This document shows positions 1 to 8,517 of a stretch of 64,000 nucleotides of DNA, one piece after another. The stretch covers positions 868,001 through 932,000 of the forward strand of contig NZ_JAHWFK010000001.1 of the NCBI RefSeq assembly GCF_019710575.1, read 5' to 3'. The translations under genes and the position numbers were made by a program. How positions within the stretch are numbered: the first letter of the stretch is position 1; every line of letters starts with the position of its first letter. Source of the stretch: Paractinoplanes polyasparticus. GTDB taxonomy: Bacteria > Actinomycetota > Actinomycetes > Mycobacteriales > Micromonosporaceae. The notes below the pieces were generated by a model. The model saw nothing but the letters and a program-made list of their open reading frames with translations. It was not told where the DNA came from and did no database searches.

Positions 1-1087
1 TGTAGCGCGGGATCTTGAAGTAGCTGCGGAAGACCAGCTTGCGCTTGTTGCCGTGGCCGACGATGTCGTAGATGGCGTCGGCGCCGCGGTTGGGGCCGAC
101 GGTCGCGTTGCACGTGGCCGCGCCGCCGCCGCCGAGCTCGTCGGTGAAGACGACCTTGCTGCCGTTGTTGTTGAACGTGGCCGAGTGCCAGAACGCGAAG
201 TTGACCTCGTCGCGGACCGTGTTGATGATCCGGGGCTTGACCCTGTCCGAGATGTCGAACAGGACGCCGTCACCCATGCAGGCGCCGGCGGCGAGGTTCT
301 TCTCGGCGTACACGGTGATGTCGTGGCAGCCCGTGGTGGCGGAGCCTCGCTCACTGCCGGGGAAGCCGCCGTCGGGGAAGACGACCGGCGTGGCGACCAC
401 GGCCGCGGCCGTCGGGTTGCGCACGGGCACCTTGACGATCGAGATCTTGTCGTGCGGCAGCGCGCAGTTGGGCAGGTCGACGCCGGCCAGGTTGTACGAC
501 GAGATGTACAGGTAGACGTTCTTCTCGCCGCGCTTGCCGGGGACCAGCGTCTGCGTGTGCGAACCGCAGTCGGTCTTGACGGACTTCAGGTACTTCGGCG
601 TCAGCGGGTTGCTGATATCGAAGATCTTGATGCCTTCCCAGCGCTCGCCGGGCACGGCGGCCGTGGAGGCCGCGTTGACGCAGGTGTCGTTCGTACGCTG
701 CGAGTCGGTGCCGACGAAGAGCAGGTTGCCGCTGACCGAGATGTCGTTCTGCGAGCCCGGGCAGAGCACCTGAGCGGCCACCGTCGGCGCCTTGGGGTTC
801 TTGACGTCGTAGACGTAGAACCCGTCGTAGTTGCCGCCGTACGCGTACCGGCCCTGGAACGCCCAGTCCGTGTTGGTGCCGGTGAGCGGGCCGGACTTGT
901 CGAGGTGAGCGACCTGCTTGAGGTTCGGGCTGCTGACGATCTCGTCGATGCCCGGTATCGTGTTGCCACCGACGGGTGTCTGCGCCGCGCTGCTCCCCGG
1001 AGCTGTCAGCAGGCCGGTGATCAGTGCGAAGGCACTGACTGCGGCCAGGCGCTTGAGCATCCGCCCTCGTGGGGCAGTGTGCTTCAT
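1..1087 (-). CDS. Secreted LVIVD-repeat protein (3' end cut by window)
   Basis: The reading frame is open from an ATG at 1087 to the window edge, so the C-terminus is missing. A strong Shine-Dalgarno (GGGAGGGAGA) precedes the ATG. The N-terminus is a typical Sec signal peptide: a basic start, a hydrophobic LAAVSAFALITGLLTA stretch, then an SSAAQT cleavage region. The mature part contains repeats such as 'YDGFYVYDVKNPKAPTV' and 'WEGIKIFDISNPLTPKYL', the hallmark of LVIVD-repeat, beta-propeller-like surface proteins. Paired cysteines suggest extracytoplasmic folding. The enzymatic or binding role is unknown. It is transcribed divergently from the DUF305 gene. Confidence 0.8.
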   Translation of the reverse strand, partial: MKHTAPRGRMLKRLAAVSAFALITGLLTAPGSSAAQTPVGGNTIPGIDEIVSSPNLKQVAHLDKSGPLTGTNTDWAFQGRYAYGGNYDGFYVYDVKNPKAPTVAAQVLCPGSQNDISVSGNLLFVGTDSQRTNDTCVNAASTAAVPGERWEGIKIFDISNPLTPKYLKSVKTDCGSHTQTLVPGKRGEKNVYLYISSYNLAGVDLPNCALPHDKISIVKVPVRNPTAAAVVATPVVFPDGGFPGSERGSATTGCHDITVYAEKNLAAGACMGDGVLFDISDRVKPRIINTVRDEVNFAFWHSATFNNNGSKVVFTDELGGGGAATCNATVGPNRGADAIYDIVGHGNKRKLVFRSYFKIPRY

Positions 1088-1192
1088 GGGTCTCCCTCCC
1101 TGGACGCTTCGTGCGGCGAGGTGGCGACGCACGATGCGTATTCACTTTTGTCGTTACAGTAGTGGCCGCGGGCGGTTCCGGGAACATCTTTG

Positions 1193-1885
1193 ATGATCGA
1201 TAGTGGAGGACCGGTGGGTCGGGTCAGGACATCGACACTCGTCGCGGCTGTGGTCGTCCTCGCGGGCGCCGTGACCTTGGCGGTGGCGGCCCGCATGGGC
1301 TCCGACGGCTCGGCGGCGGCGCCCCGTCCGAGTGTCAGCGCGGCCCCGCCGCATCGCGTCGTGCTGCCGGGCGCGCCCGGCGACGAGGCCGTCGTGAGCG
1401 ACTCCGACAGCGTCAAGGCGCCCGACGGGTCCACCTACAACGCCATCGACACCACGTTCGTCCAGATGATGATCGTCCACCATCAGCAGGCGATCGAGAT
1501 GGCGAAGCTCGCGCCCGAGCGCGCCGCCAACCAGCGCCTCGGCGGGCTGGCCGACCGGATCGGCGACGCCCAGCCGTTCGAGATCAATTTCCTGCGTACG
1601 TGGCTGAAGGAACGAAACCTGCCGGAGACCGACCCCAAGCACGATCACGGGTCGATGCCGGGCATGCAGAGCGACGCCGACATGGCCGCCCTGGCCGCCA
1701 GCACCGGCGCCGCGTTCGACACCAGGTTCGCCACGATGATGACCGACCACCACCGGGGCGCGCTCAGCATGGCGGCCGACGTGATCAAGGGCGGCAGCGA
1801 CGAGAAGCTGCGCGAGGTGGCCAACGAGATGGCCGTGGAACAGGGAAGTGAGATCCGGCGCCTGGCGCAAGTGACCGCCGGGTAA
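1193..1885 (+). CDS. DUF305 family exported/membrane-anchored protein
   Basis: About 230 residues with one N-terminal membrane segment (STLVAAVVVLAGAVTLAVAA), so anchored or exported. Two His-rich helical motifs follow: 'MMIVHHQQAIEMAKL' and 'MMTDHHRGALSMAADVI', the paired HH signature of DUF305, a ferritin-like family often linked to copper or other metals. A central HDHGSMPGM adds further potential metal ligands. ATG at 1193 is preceded by GGGAA at suitable spacing. An in-frame GTG at 1214 lies just after GGAGGA but only 3 nt away, which is less favourable. The function is inferred from the family. Confidence 0.85.
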   Translation: MIDSGGPVGRVRTSTLVAAVVVLAGAVTLAVAARMGSDGSAAAPRPSVSAAPPHRVVLPGAPGDEAVVSDSDSVKAPDGSTYNAIDTTFVQMMIVHHQQAIEMAKLAPERAANQRLGGLADRIGDAQPFEINFLRTWLKERNLPETDPKHDHGSMPGMQSDADMAALAASTGAAFDTRFATMMTDHHRGALSMAADVIKGGSDEKLREVANEMAVEQGSEIRRLAQVTAG

Positions 1886-1888
1886 CGT
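1883..1888 (+). promoter_or_regulatory. Leaderless -10 element for the nitronate monooxygenase gene
   Basis: TAACGT lies exactly 6 nt before the ATG at 1895, so transcription would start on the A of the start codon. The TAA of this element is also the stop codon of the DUF305 gene. Confidence 0.5.
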
Positions 1889-1894
1889 GTCGCC

Positions 1895-3007
1895 ATGCGT
1901 ACGGCATTGACCGACCTGCTCGGTGTCGAGCACCCCGTCGTCGGCTTCAACCGATCCCCCGCCGTGGTCGCGGCGGTCACCAACGCGGGCGGCTTCGGCG
2001 TGCTCGCCGCCTCGGTCTACGGCCCCGAGGAACTCGACGCCCAGCTCACCTGGATCGAAGAGCAGGTCGAGGGCAAGCCGTACGGGGTCGACCTGCTGGT
2101 CCCCGAGAAGTTCGTGCCCGGCGACCCGGCCGACCTGGTCGCCAGCATGCGGGCCCAGATCCCCGACGAGCACTTCGCGTTCGTCCGCGGCCTGCTCGAG
2201 AAGTACGACATCCCGCCCGCCCCGACCGTCGATCATCAGCAGGTCGCGGCCTCGCTGACCACGCCGGGCGCGATCGCGCTGCTGGACACCGCGTTCAAGC
2301 ACCGCATCGCGCTGATCGCCAGCGCGCTCGGCACCCCGCCGCCCGAGCTGGTGGCCCGGGCCAAGGAGCTCGGGGTCGTGACGGCGGCGCTGGTCGGGCA
2401 GGCCCGGCACGCCGAGCGGCAGATCGCGGCCGGCGTCGACGTGCTGGTCGCGCAGGGCACCGAGGCCGGCGGGCACACCGGCACGATCGCCACGATGGTG
2501 CTCACCCCCGAGATCGTCGACATCGCCGGGGAACGGCCGGTGCTCGCCGCGGGCGGCATCGCGGACGGGCGGCAGATGGCGGCGGCGCTCGCGCTCGGTG
2601 CGGCCGGCGTGTGGTGCGGATCGGTCTGGCTCTCGAGCGCCGAGGACGTCGCGGTGCAGGCGATCAAGAGCAAGTTCCTGGCCGCGAGCTCGGCCGACAC
2701 GTTGCGCTCACCCACCCGTACCGGAAAGCCGGCCCGCCAGCTGCGGACAGCCTGGCACGACGAGTGGGCGGCGCCGGGCAGCCCGGCCCCGCTGCCGCTG
2801 CCCCTGCAGCCGATGCTCGTCGACGAGGCGTGGCAGCGGATCGACGCAGCGGCCGAGGCCGGGCACGAGGGCGCGCTGAAGCTCGAGTCGTTCTTCGTCG
2901 GGCAGGTCGTCGGGTCGTTCCGCGACATCCGGCCGGCCGGCGAGATCACCCGCACCATGGCGGCCGAGTGCGCGGCGCGGATCCGCGAGCTCGCCGAGCG
3001 TCTGTGA
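1895..3007 (+). CDS. Nitronate monooxygenase / 2-nitropropane dioxygenase family FMN enzyme
   Basis: 370 residues of the NPD-like TIM-barrel family, which oxidises alkyl nitronates with FMN; some relatives are enoyl-ACP reductases. Seen: the N-terminal 'VEHPVVGFNRSPAVVAAVTNAGGFGVLAAS', the FMN phosphate-binding segment 'QGTEAGGHTG' and the later 'VLAAGGIADGRQMAAALALGAAGVWCGS'. It appears to be leaderless. Its stop overlaps the start of the thiolase-like gene (TGATG), so the two are translationally coupled. The pairing suggests catabolism of an acyl-CoA or lipid-like substrate, but the natural substrate cannot be read from the sequence. Confidence 0.85.
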   Translation: MRTALTDLLGVEHPVVGFNRSPAVVAAVTNAGGFGVLAASVYGPEELDAQLTWIEEQVEGKPYGVDLLVPEKFVPGDPADLVASMRAQIPDEHFAFVRGLLEKYDIPPAPTVDHQQVAASLTTPGAIALLDTAFKHRIALIASALGTPPPELVARAKELGVVTAALVGQARHAERQIAAGVDVLVAQGTEAGGHTGTIATMVLTPEIVDIAGERPVLAAGGIADGRQMAAALALGAAGVWCGSVWLSSAEDVAVQAIKSKFLAASSADTLRSPTRTGKPARQLRTAWHDEWAAPGSPAPLPLPLQPMLVDEAWQRIDAAAEAGHEGALKLESFFVGQVVGSFRDIRPAGEITRTMAAECAARIRELAERL

Positions 3008-4521
3008 TGGTCGATTCCCGCACGCCGGTGCTGGTCGGCGTGGGTCAGGTGTCGGAGCGGCTCGACTCGCCGGGGTATCGGGCGCGCTCGCCGGTCGACC
3101 TGGCCGCTGACGCGGCGCGGGCGGCGCTGGCCGACGCGGGCGTGGACGCGCCGGCGGTCGACACGGTTGCCGGCGTGCCGCAGTTCGAGATCTCGCTGCC
3201 GTGGGCGGTGCCGCTGCTGGGGTGCTCCGACAACTTTCCGCGTTCGGTGGCTGCACGGCTCGGGGCCACGCCGCGGCGGGCGGTGCTCGAGGTGGGTGGC
3301 GGGCAGGCGCCGCAGCATCTGGTGAACGAGTTCGCGGCGGAGATCGCGGCCGGCCGGGCCGATGTGGTGCTGCTGTTCGGATCCGAGGCGATCTCGACGA
3401 TCACGGCGCTGGCCGCGGCCGGGTCGCCGCCCGATTTCACCGAGAGCCCGGGCGGATCGCTCGAGTCGCGCGGGCACGGGCTCGACGGGATCGTGTCGAT
3501 GCACCACGTGGCGCACGGGCTGTCGGACACGCCGTCGCAGTACGCGCTCATCGAGAACGCGCGGCGGGCCCGGCTGAAGATGTCCCGGGACGACTACGCG
3601 ATGGCCATCGGGGAACTGTTCTCGCCGTTCACCGCAGTGGCGGCGGACAATCCGCACGCGGCGGCGCCGGTGTTCCGCGACGCCGTTTCGCTGGTGACTC
3701 CCGGTGCCGCCAACCGGCCGATCGCCGATCCGTACACGCGCTATGTGGTGGCGCGCGAGAAGGTGAATCAGGGGGCGGCGGTCCTGCTGATGTCGGCCGG
3801 GGCGGCGCGGCGGCTCGGCGTACCGGAAAGCAGTTGGGTGTTTCTGGCCGGGCACGCCGATCTGCGGGAGCGGAATCTGCTGGAACGGGCCGACTACGGC
3901 ACTTCACCGGCCGCGGCCCGGGCGGCGCAGCACGCTCTCGAGACAGCGGAGATCTCCAGTTCGGACCTGACGGCGATCGACCTCTACAGCTGTTACGCGG
4001 CACCGGTTTTCATCGTTGCCGAGGCCCTGGGAATTGCGGTGAACGACGCCCGCGGGCTCACGGTGACCGGTGGGCTGCCGTTCTTCGGCGGGCCGGGCAA
4101 CAACTATTCGATGCACGCCATCGCCTCGGTGGTCGAACGGGTGCGGTCGGCGCCGGGCTCGTACGGATTCGTCGGGGCCAACGGCGGCATCATGAGCAAA
4201 CACTCGACGGGCGTCTACACCACCATTCCGTACGCCTTCCGCTCGTCCCGCAGCGAGCAGATCCAAGCGGAACTGGACGCTGTGCCCGCGCCCGCCGAGG
4301 CTTTGTCGGCCGACGGCCCGGCCGTCATCGAGACATACACGGTGAAACACCTGCGCGACGGCCGCCGCGAGGGAATCGTGCTCGGCCGCCTGGAGGACGA
4401 CGGCCGCCGTTTCGTGGCCCGCGCCGACGCGGTTCTCGAGCTGCTCACCGAGGGCGAACCGATCGGCGAGCGGGTGACGGCACGCTCCACGGCCGACGGA
4501 AACGTTATCGTGCCCCGGTGA
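3007..4521 (+). CDS. Thiolase-like acetyl-CoA acetyltransferase family protein
   Basis: 504 residues of the non-canonical thiolase-superfamily branch common in actinobacteria. The start 'RTPVLVGVGQVSERLD', the middle 'VVLLFGSEAISTI' and the late 'GGLPFFGGPGNNYSMHAIASVVE' and 'GANGGIMSKHSTGVY' segments are typical. At the place of the usual thiolase nucleophilic cysteine the sequence reads GGGQAPQ, as in other members of this branch, so classical thiolysis is doubtful. A C-terminal extension of about 80 residues resembles the small OB-like tail of these proteins. ATG at 3007 overlaps the upstream stop. Likely acts in fatty-acid or steroid-like acyl-CoA metabolism. Confidence 0.8.
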   Translation: MVDSRTPVLVGVGQVSERLDSPGYRARSPVDLAADAARAALADAGVDAPAVDTVAGVPQFEISLPWAVPLLGCSDNFPRSVAARLGATPRRAVLEVGGGQAPQHLVNEFAAEIAAGRADVVLLFGSEAISTITALAAAGSPPDFTESPGGSLESRGHGLDGIVSMHHVAHGLSDTPSQYALIENARRARLKMSRDDYAMAIGELFSPFTAVAADNPHAAAPVFRDAVSLVTPGAANRPIADPYTRYVVAREKVNQGAAVLLMSAGAARRLGVPESSWVFLAGHADLRERNLLERADYGTSPAAARAAQHALETAEISSSDLTAIDLYSCYAAPVFIVAEALGIAVNDARGLTVTGGLPFFGGPGNNYSMHAIASVVERVRSAPGSYGFVGANGGIMSKHSTGVYTTIPYAFRSSRSEQIQAELDAVPAPAEALSADGPAVIETYTVKHLRDGRREGIVLGRLEDDGRRFVARADAVLELLTEGEPIGERVTARSTADGNVIVPR

Positions 4522-4685
4522 CCGCCACCGCCACCTCCGAGCTCTCGTCGTCGTTCGCCCTGGGCGAGCTGAGCTCGTTCATCGCCTTCGTCGGCGCGGC
4601 CGGCGCCATCGTCCTGCTGCTGCGGCCCGCCACCCGCCTGGCGCTGACCCGACGCCGTACCCCGCCGGCCGGAGCTCAGGACTGA
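4518..4685 (+). CDS. Small single-pass membrane protein, hypothetical
   Basis: 55 residues starting at a GTG that overlaps the thiolase stop (GTGA). One membrane segment (FIAFVGAAGAIVLLL) is followed by a basic tail. The overlap is the only support for translation; no family is recognised. Confidence 0.4.
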   Translation: MTATATSELSSSFALGELSSFIAFVGAAGAIVLLLRPATRLALTRRRTPPAGAQD

Positions 4686-4690
4686 GCGTC

Positions 4691-4735
4691 GCTTGCAACG
4701 GGCTTTAGGCCGGGCGCAAGCGGATCGCAAGCGGA
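4691..4735. promoter_or_regulatory. Candidate operator: repeated GCAAGC half-sites upstream of MMPL gene
   Basis: CGCAAGCGGA occurs twice as direct repeats (4715-4724 and 4726-4735, 11-bp period). The inverted form GCTTGC lies at 4691-4696. The position, 43-87 nt before the transporter start, suits a regulator-binding site. The regulator is unknown. Confidence 0.35.
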
Positions 4736-4777
4736 CCGGGTGAACCTCTCCTCCGAAACGTATGGAGGAGAGAAGAC

Positions 4778-6880
4778 ATGTCTCGCTTGCTTGGTCGGCT
4801 CGGAGGGGCAGCGGCCGCGCACCCCTGGCGCACGATCGGCGCCTGGGTGGTGGCCCTGGTAGCCCTCACCGGCCTGTCGCTGACCGTCGGCGGCACGCCG
4901 CGCGACGACTACAACATTCCCGGCACGCAGTCGCAGGCCGGCACCGAGTTCCTGCGGCAGCATCTTCCGCAGATGTCGGGGACCGACGCGCGCGTCGTCG
5001 TGCACTCGGATCGGCCGATCGATCCCGCGTCGCTCGAGGCGCTGCGAGGTCGCCTGGCCGAGGTCGACGGGGCGGCGATCGTCGCGCCGGCCCGGATCTC
5101 GGCCGACGGCGACACCGCGCTCATCGGCGTCCAGTACGACATCCCGGTCACCGACTTCCGGGGCGCCGAGGGCATCGACGCGCTCCGCTCGGCGGCCGCG
5201 CCGCTGGTCGAGAACGGCCTGCAGGTGGAGTTCGGCGGGCAGGTCGCCGAGAACGTCCAGGCCCCCAGCGGTACGGCCGAGTTGGTGGGCATCGTCGCCG
5301 CGCTCGTGATTCTGGCGTTCGCGTTGGGGTCGGTCGTGGCGGCCGGGCTGCCGATCGCCGTCGCCGTCGCCGGGCTGGCGGGCAGCGCGGCGCTCATCGC
5401 CCTGGCGGAGCGGGTCACCGACGTCAGTTCCATCGCGCCGACGATCGCGACGATGGTCGGCCTCGGTGTGGGCATCGACTACGCGTTGCTGCTGGTCGCC
5501 CGGCACGTCGAAGGCCTGCGGGCGGGTCTGACGCCTCGGGCGGCGGCCGCCGCGGCCAACGCGACGGCGGGCGTGTCCGTGGTCGTGGCCGGGCTGACCG
5601 TGCTGGTCTCGTTGTTCGGCCTGAAGCTGTCCACGCTGCCCACGTACTCGTCGTTCGGCTATGCGACGTTCTTCGCGGTCACGGCGGTCATGGCGGCGGC
5701 GCTCACCCTGGTTCCGGCGCTCTGCGGTCTGGCCGGCCACCGCGTCCTGCCCCGTGCTTCGCGCGGCGGTTCCCGCCCGCCGGCCGGGCCCACCTTCACG
5801 GCTCGGTGGGCGGCTGCGGTGTGCCGGCGGCCGGGGCTCGCGGCGGTGGCCTCCCTGATCGTCCTGGCCGTGCTGGCCGCGCCGATGCTGGGCATGCGCA
5901 CCTGGCCCCAGGACGCGGGCAGCATGCCGGAATCGCACACCACCCGCAAGGCGTACGACCTGGTGGCGGCCGAGTTCGGAGCGGGCGCCAACGGCCCGCT
6001 GATCGTCGTGGCCGACCTGGCGAAGGCCCCCGATCTGGGGGCGCTCTCGGCGGCCCTGCGCGCCCAGCCCGGCGTGGCCTCGGTGGCGCCGCCGACGGTC
6101 GAGGGCGGCGCGGCGGTCATCGTGGTCGAGCCGGCCACCGGCCCGCAGGACGAGGCGACCACCGGCCTGCTGCGCCGGCTACGTGCGGACGTGCTGCCCA
6201 GCGGCGTGCTTGTGACCGGCTTGGTCGCGGTGTTCGCCGACATCTCGGACCGGCTGGCCGACCGGCTGTGGATCGTGGTCGCGTTCGTGGTCGCGTTGTC
6301 ACTCGTGCTGCTGACTGTGTTGTTCCGCGCCCCCGTGGTGGCCGTCAAGGCTGCGGTCATGAACCTGCTGTCGGTCGGGGCCGCGTACGGGGTGCTGACC
6401 TTGATCTTCCAGAACGACGCCACCGCGCGGCTGGTCGGCCTGCCCCATGCCGTTTCGGTGTCGAGCTGGGTGCCGGTGCTGCTCTTCACGGTGCTGTTCG
6501 GCCTGTCGATGGACTACGAGGTGTTCCTGCTGTCGCGGGTTCGCGAGGACTGGCTGCGCACCCGCGACGCCCAGGGGAGCGTGATCCGCGGCCTCTCCGC
6601 CAGCGGCCGGGTGATCAGCAGCGCGGCCGCCATCATGGTCGCGGTGTTCACCGGCTTCGCCCTCGACCCCGACGTGACCGTCAAGATGATCGGCCTGGGC
6701 ATGGCCACAGCGGTGCTCATCGACGCCACGATCGTCCGGCTGGTGCTGGTCCCGGCCACGATGACCCTGCTGGGCCGGGCCAACTGGTGGCTCCCACCCC
6801 TCCTCGACCGCATCCTGCCCCACGTCGAGGCCGAGCCTGATGCACCGGAACCGGTCCGACACCCGGAGCTGGTCGGCTGA
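4778..6880 (+). CDS. MMPL/RND-type membrane transporter
   Basis: 700 residues, the usual length for actinobacterial MMPL proteins, which move lipids, siderophores or drugs using the proton gradient. Topology follows the family: one N-terminal TM helix, a large extracytoplasmic loop (about 40-165), a bundle of TM helices containing 'GLGVGIDYALLLVARH', a second loop (about 365-490) and a second bundle with 'FGLSMDYEVFLLSRV'. The two D-Y motifs are the expected proton-relay sites. A strong GGAGGAGAG Shine-Dalgarno precedes the ATG. A clear terminator follows. Repeated GCAAGC sites upstream suggest local regulation. Confidence 0.9.
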   Translation: MSRLLGRLGGAAAAHPWRTIGAWVVALVALTGLSLTVGGTPRDDYNIPGTQSQAGTEFLRQHLPQMSGTDARVVVHSDRPIDPASLEALRGRLAEVDGAAIVAPARISADGDTALIGVQYDIPVTDFRGAEGIDALRSAAAPLVENGLQVEFGGQVAENVQAPSGTAELVGIVAALVILAFALGSVVAAGLPIAVAVAGLAGSAALIALAERVTDVSSIAPTIATMVGLGVGIDYALLLVARHVEGLRAGLTPRAAAAAANATAGVSVVVAGLTVLVSLFGLKLSTLPTYSSFGYATFFAVTAVMAAALTLVPALCGLAGHRVLPRASRGGSRPPAGPTFTARWAAAVCRRPGLAAVASLIVLAVLAAPMLGMRTWPQDAGSMPESHTTRKAYDLVAAEFGAGANGPLIVVADLAKAPDLGALSAALRAQPGVASVAPPTVEGGAAVIVVEPATGPQDEATTGLLRRLRADVLPSGVLVTGLVAVFADISDRLADRLWIVVAFVVALSLVLLTVLFRAPVVAVKAAVMNLLSVGAAYGVLTLIFQNDATARLVGLPHAVSVSSWVPVLLFTVLFGLSMDYEVFLLSRVREDWLRTRDAQGSVIRGLSASGRVISSAAAIMVAVFTGFALDPDVTVKMIGLGMATAVLIDATIVRLVLVPATMTLLGRANWWLPPLLDRILPHVEAEPDAPEPVRHPELVG

Positions 6881-6892
6881 CCTCCACCAGGC

Positions 6893-6925
6893 AGGCGGGG
6901 CGGCACCGTACGGGCCGCCCCGCCT
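6893..6925. terminator. Bidirectional hairpin terminator
   Basis: A perfect 12-bp stem (AGGCGGGGCGGC / GCCGCCCCGCCT) with a 9-nt loop lies between the convergent MMPL and VOC genes. Confidence 0.8.
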
Positions 6926-6943
6926 GGTCGCCGGGCGCGCGAA

Positions 6944-7303
6944 TCAGGTCGGTGGGCGTGGGCCGTTGCTCAAGTCGATGACGCAGACGGCGTTGCCGAA
7001 CGGGTCTTCCAGGACGGCGCACCGGCCGACCGGCACCTCGAACGGTGGGGTGCGAACGGCGCAGCCGGCCCGCTCGTAGGTGGCGACCGCGGACACGACG
7101 TCGTCGACCAGGTAGTAGACCGTCAGGTCGGGTGGGAGGTCCATGGTGTGCAGGACGATCTCGGCGTCGGTCTCCGGCATGGTCAGACCGACGGCCGACT
7201 CGTCGTGCCACAGCGGGCGCAGGTCGAACACGCTCGTGTAGAAGGCCTCCGCCGCGGCCAGGTCGTCGACCCGGACCATCACGCAGTCAATCTTGCGCAG
7301 CAT
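6944..7303 (-). CDS. VOC (glyoxalase/bleomycin-resistance) family protein
   Basis: 119 residues, one vicinal-oxygen-chelate module pair. The start 'KIDCVMVRVDDLAAAEAFYTSVFDLRPLWHDE' and the end 'VGRCAVLEDPFGNAVCVIDLS' are the typical beta-alpha-beta-beta-beta elements. ATG at 7303 is chosen because it begins the first strand directly. Divergent from the APH gene with only 29 nt between starts. The substrate is not evident; it could be a lyase, a dioxygenase or an antibiotic-binding protein. Confidence 0.8.
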   Translation of the reverse strand: MLRKIDCVMVRVDDLAAAEAFYTSVFDLRPLWHDESAVGLTMPETDAEIVLHTMDLPPDLTVYYLVDDVVSAVATYERAGCAVRTPPFEVPVGRCAVLEDPFGNAVCVIDLSNGPRPPT

Positions 7304-7332
7304 GTGCTGACCGTAGCGGTAGCGTCGCGAGC

Positions 7333-8103
7333 ATGGTGGATCATGAGATGTTGCAGGACAAGCCGCACCGGACGGTGGTGCGCGTCGGGGACACCGTGCG
7401 GCGGCCGCGGCAACCCTGGTCCGGCAGCGTCCATGAGCTCCTGCAGTACCTCGAGAGCATCGACTACCCGCACTCGCCTCGGTTTCTCGGCGTCGACGAG
7501 GAGGGGCGCGAGATCGTGTCCTATATCGAGGGCGAGTCGGGTGGGGACGGCTGGGCCAAGGTGGTCGCGGACGAGGGGCTCGTCGCCATGGCCCGGCGGC
7601 TGCGCGAATACCACGACGCCGTCCGGGGGTTCCGGCCCGCGGCCGCCGACGGATGGGCGGGTCGCACGGCGCCGCAGCAGGCGGACGAGGTGATCTGCCA
7701 CGGCGACTTCGGGCCGTGGAACCTCGTGTGGCACGGCCTGCGGCCGGTGGCCGTCCTCGACTGGGACTATGCCTGGCCGGCGCGGCCGATCCACGATGTC
7801 GCGTACGCGCTGGAGTATGTGGCGCCGTTCCGGGACGACGAGACGTGCGTGCGCTGGCTGTCCTTCCCCGCTCCGCCTGATCGCCGGCGCCGGCTGGAGG
7901 TCTTTGCCGAGGCGTACGGGCTCGGAAGCTCCGAGGGTCTGGTCGACGCGGTGATCGCCCAGCAGGAGGTCGTGTGGGAACGGGCCCGGCGGCTGGCCGA
8001 GCAGGGGTGCCAGCCGCAGGCCGGGTGGCAGGCGACCGGCTTTCTCGACACGACCGGCGAGCGCATCCGCTGGAGCCGCGAGAACCGGTGGCTGTTCGAG
8101 TGA
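7333..8103 (+). CDS. Aminoglycoside phosphotransferase (APH) family kinase
   Basis: 256 residues with the APH/choline-kinase fold. The catalytic loop is 'ICHGDFGPWNLVW' (H123-x-D125, Asn at 130) and the metal-binding motif is 'LDWDYAWPARPIHDVAYAL'. The N-terminal nucleotide-binding lobe is present but short. TAGCGT at 7320-7325 ends 7 nt before the ATG, consistent with a leaderless transcript. The substrate may be a small molecule such as a sugar alcohol; true aminoglycoside resistance cannot be claimed. Confidence 0.8.
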   Translation: MVDHEMLQDKPHRTVVRVGDTVRRPRQPWSGSVHELLQYLESIDYPHSPRFLGVDEEGREIVSYIEGESGGDGWAKVVADEGLVAMARRLREYHDAVRGFRPAAADGWAGRTAPQQADEVICHGDFGPWNLVWHGLRPVAVLDWDYAWPARPIHDVAYALEYVAPFRDDETCVRWLSFPAPPDRRRRLEVFAEAYGLGSSEGLVDAVIAQQEVVWERARRLAEQGCQPQAGWQATGFLDTTGERIRWSRENRWLFE

Positions 8104-8183
8104 GCCTGGTCTCTGCGCCCGCTGAACAGCACGCGGCCCGGGTAGTGGCGTGGGCGTAGCGAACGAGACAACGGAGGTGCCAG

Positions 8184-8351
8184 ATGTCGGATCTGAGCAA
8201 GAACACCGAGGCCCAGCTCGAGGAGATCGCCGAGAAGCGCGTCGAGGAGCTGCCGGGCGAGACGGCGCTCGGCCACCGCGACCCCCAGGCCGGCGGCGAA
8301 GGCGAGCCGCAGGACTGGAAGGGCAACAGCGACGTCAAGCTTCCCGAATAG
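8184..8351 (+). CDS. Small acidic hypothetical protein (55 aa)
   Basis: ATG at 8184 follows GGAGG at 8173-8177 and the frame ends at TAG 8351, just before a strong terminator. The product is acidic and hydrophilic (starts MSDLSKNTEAQLEEIAEKRV, ends NSDVKLPE), with a helical first half and a Gly/Glu-rich disordered second half. No family is recognised. The ribosome-binding site, codon pattern and terminator together support a real gene. Confidence 0.65.
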   Translation: MSDLSKNTEAQLEEIAEKRVEELPGETALGHRDPQAGGEGEPQDWKGNSDVKLPE

Positions 8352-8360
8352 GCAGTGACA

Positions 8361-8391
8361 CAGGGGGCCGCCCGGAAAGGGCGACCCCCTG
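8361..8391 (+). terminator. Hairpin terminator after small acidic protein gene
   Basis: CAGGGGGCCGCCC pairs with GGGCGACCCCCTG around a GGAAA loop (one C-A mismatch). Confidence 0.7.
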
Positions 8392-8517
8392 AATCGGCGC
8401 AGAGGCGGAACGACGACCGAACTGCGGGGTGGCGACGGACGCCGCTAGGACGAGGTGCACGCGCACCAGCACAGAACACACTTGCGCATCGAGGGGCACG
8501 GATCCGAAGGTCGAGGG

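Noticed and set aside
53..1162. Plus-strand frame of 369 codons opposite the LVIVD gene
   Set aside because: It is the antisense shadow of a gene with a signal peptide and recognisable repeats; composition is Val/Asp/Arg-biased as expected for a shadow.
2236..3855. Minus-strand frame of 539 codons
   Set aside because: Shadow of the nitronate monooxygenase and thiolase-like genes, both supported by family motifs.
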